Positions 63,041 through 64,000 of a DNA stretch of 64,000 nt are shown here, piece after piece. The stretch covers positions 1 through 64,000 of the forward strand of contig NZ_ATXF01000011.1 of the NCBI RefSeq assembly GCF_000421545.1, in the 5' to 3' direction. The DNA is from Agromyces italicus DSM 16388. GTDB lineage: Bacteria > Actinomycetota > Actinomycetes > Actinomycetales > Microbacteriaceae. The notes below the pieces were generated by a model, which worked only from the letters and a program-made list of their open reading frames with translations, ran no database searches and had not been told where the DNA came from. A program made the translations under genes and the position numbers. The first letter of the stretch is position 1. Each line of letters opens with the position of its first letter.

Positions 63041-64000
63041 ACTGAAACCAGCCTCGCTCCGACGCGCCGACGGCGTGGACTCTCAATCACTCTCATCGTG
63101 ATCGGGGTCACCGTTCTCGGCACCGTAGCGATGGGCACGATCTGGGCGGCTTCGGTTGCATCGAAATTCGACAGTGGCACCGAGAAGATCGACAAGGCAT
63201 TTCCCGACGAGTCATCGCGGCCGGCAGAGCCCACGGGCGCCGCGGCGGGGGCGCAGAATATCCTGCTGCTCGGCTCCGACACGCGCGGAGAGGTCGACGA
63301 TATCGATGACCTCGAAGGGCAGCGATCAGACACGATGATGATCGTGCACGTGCCGGCCGATCGGCAGAATGTCACGGTCATGTCGATCATGCGCGACACG
63401 TGGGTCGACATTCCCGGGCATGGGAGCGCCAAGATCAACGCGGCGCTGTCGTACGGCGGCGTGCCGCTCGCGGTGCAGACCGTCGAGTCGCTCACCGGAT
63501 CGCGGATCGACCACGTCGCCATCATCGACTTCGAAGGGTTCAAGGGACTCACGGACGCGCTCGGCGGTGTCGATGTGAGCAACCCGATCGCCTTCGAAAG
63601 CTCACAAAAACCAGGGCTGGTCTTCGATGAGGGGTTCATCCATCTCAACGGTGAAGACGGGCTCGTCTTCACGCGCGAGCGCTACGCCTTCGATGACGGC
63701 GATTACCAGCGGGTCCGCAACCAGCAGCTGTACCTGCGAGCGATCATCAACCGATTCTTGAGCAGCGAGACGCTCACGAATCCCGCCCGCATCGGCGAAT
63801 CGATCGGCGCCATCGCGCCGTTCCTCACCGTCGACCGGGAGCTCACGAGCGGGTATGCCGGCGGGCTCGGCCTCGAGTTGCGCGAGGTACGCGGCGATGA
63901 CATCACATTCTTCACGCTGCCGACCTCGGGGACGGGCACCTCTGACGATGGGCAATCGATCGTTGTGCTCGACGGGGCACGACTCCCGGAGGTTCAGGCT
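63038..64000 (+). CDS. LytR-CpsA-Psr (LCP) family glycopolymer ligase, 3' end outside the window
   Basis: Partial: 321 codons without a stop reach the window edge. GTG 63038 starts an Arg-rich cytosolic tip, a membrane helix (about residues 17-40), and the LCP domain. Recognisable LCP segments are NILLLGSDTRGEVDD, SDTMMIVHVPADRQNVTVMSIMRDTWVDIPG, AKINAALSYGG and YQRVRNQQLYLRAIINRFL, with the conserved Arg and Asp residues. LCP enzymes attach lipid-linked glycopolymers to peptidoglycan. Here it probably anchors the polysaccharide made by the preceding genes. GC content returns to the window average within this gene. Confidence 0.92.
   Translation, partial: MTETSLAPTRRRRGLSITLIVIGVTVLGTVAMGTIWAASVASKFDSGTEKIDKAFPDESSRPAEPTGAAAGAQNILLLGSDTRGEVDDIDDLEGQRSDTMMIVHVPADRQNVTVMSIMRDTWVDIPGHGSAKINAALSYGGVPLAVQTVESLTGSRIDHVAIIDFEGFKGLTDALGGVDVSNPIAFESSQKPGLVFDEGFIHLNGEDGLVFTRERYAFDDGDYQRVRNQQLYLRAIINRFLSSETLTNPARIGESIGAIAPFLTVDRELTSGYAGGLGLELREVRGDDITFFTLPTSGTGTSDDGQSIVVLDGARLPEVQA

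Overview
The window is high-GC DNA with GTG and TTG starts, tightly coupled ATGA/GTGA operons and an actinobacterial gene order (tRNA-Ser, SRP RNA, then dnaX, recR, lysC, asd). With malate:quinone oxidoreductase, Pta-AckA and the dispersed GGATGCC and GGTCTCGA-type repeats, it reads as a chromosomal segment of a Microbacteriaceae-like actinobacterium. The genus is not determined.

Layout. (1) 1-4360: tRNA-Ser with a decayed copy of its 3' end, SRP RNA, a P-loop kinase, and a leftward operon of flavin monooxygenase, BASS transporter and epimerase. (2) 4605-8709: DUF998 membrane protein, then pta-ackA. (3) 8863-12530: ArsR regulator and MFS exporter behind a 30-bp palindrome, a fatty acid desaturase preceded by a small upstream ORF, and a DksA/TraR-type zinc-finger protein. 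(4) 12607-20141: dnaX-recR, a secreted ScyD-like protein, a SnoaL-like protein, lysC (with an internal beta start) and asd. (5) 20281-37598: a catabolic region. It holds a GntR regulator facing an SDR gene broken by an in-frame TAG; RidA, IclR, an N-acyl-D-amino-acid deacylase and a D-amino-acid deaminase leftward; KDG kinase and KDPG aldolase rightward; an oligopeptide/oligosaccharide-type ABC transporter; a ROK repressor, a GH4 glycosidase and a BadF-type sugar kinase. (6) 37568-46797: VOC protein, mqo, ABC-F ATPase, a radical SAM protein under a LexA-type box, a two-component system with an extra degenerate partner, and thymidine kinase. (7) 47010-64000: an exopolysaccharide locus (Wzz/BY-kinase, phosphatase, dehydratase, aminotransferase, ATP-grasp, epimerase, initiating transferase, glycosyltransferase, Wzy, Wzx, DUF4012, galE and an LCP ligase that runs off the end).

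The most interesting system is region 5. Deacylase, deaminase (with RidA), KDG kinase and KDPG aldolase together form a complete route from an N-acyl-2-amino-2-deoxy-aldonate such as N-acetyl-D-glucosaminate to pyruvate and glyceraldehyde-3-phosphate. The adjoining transporter, glycosidase and amino-sugar-kinase-like gene would bring in and cut the oligosaccharide. This suggests an actinobacterial pathway for oxidised chitin or chitosan; it is inferred from gene content, not shown.

Regulation visible in the DNA: many genes have a TANNNT hexamer 6-7 nt before the start codon, pointing to leaderless mRNAs. There are candidate operators for ArsR, IclR, GntR, ROK and LexA, and several perfect hairpins between genes. 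No CRISPR array, insertion sequence or complete prophage was seen.
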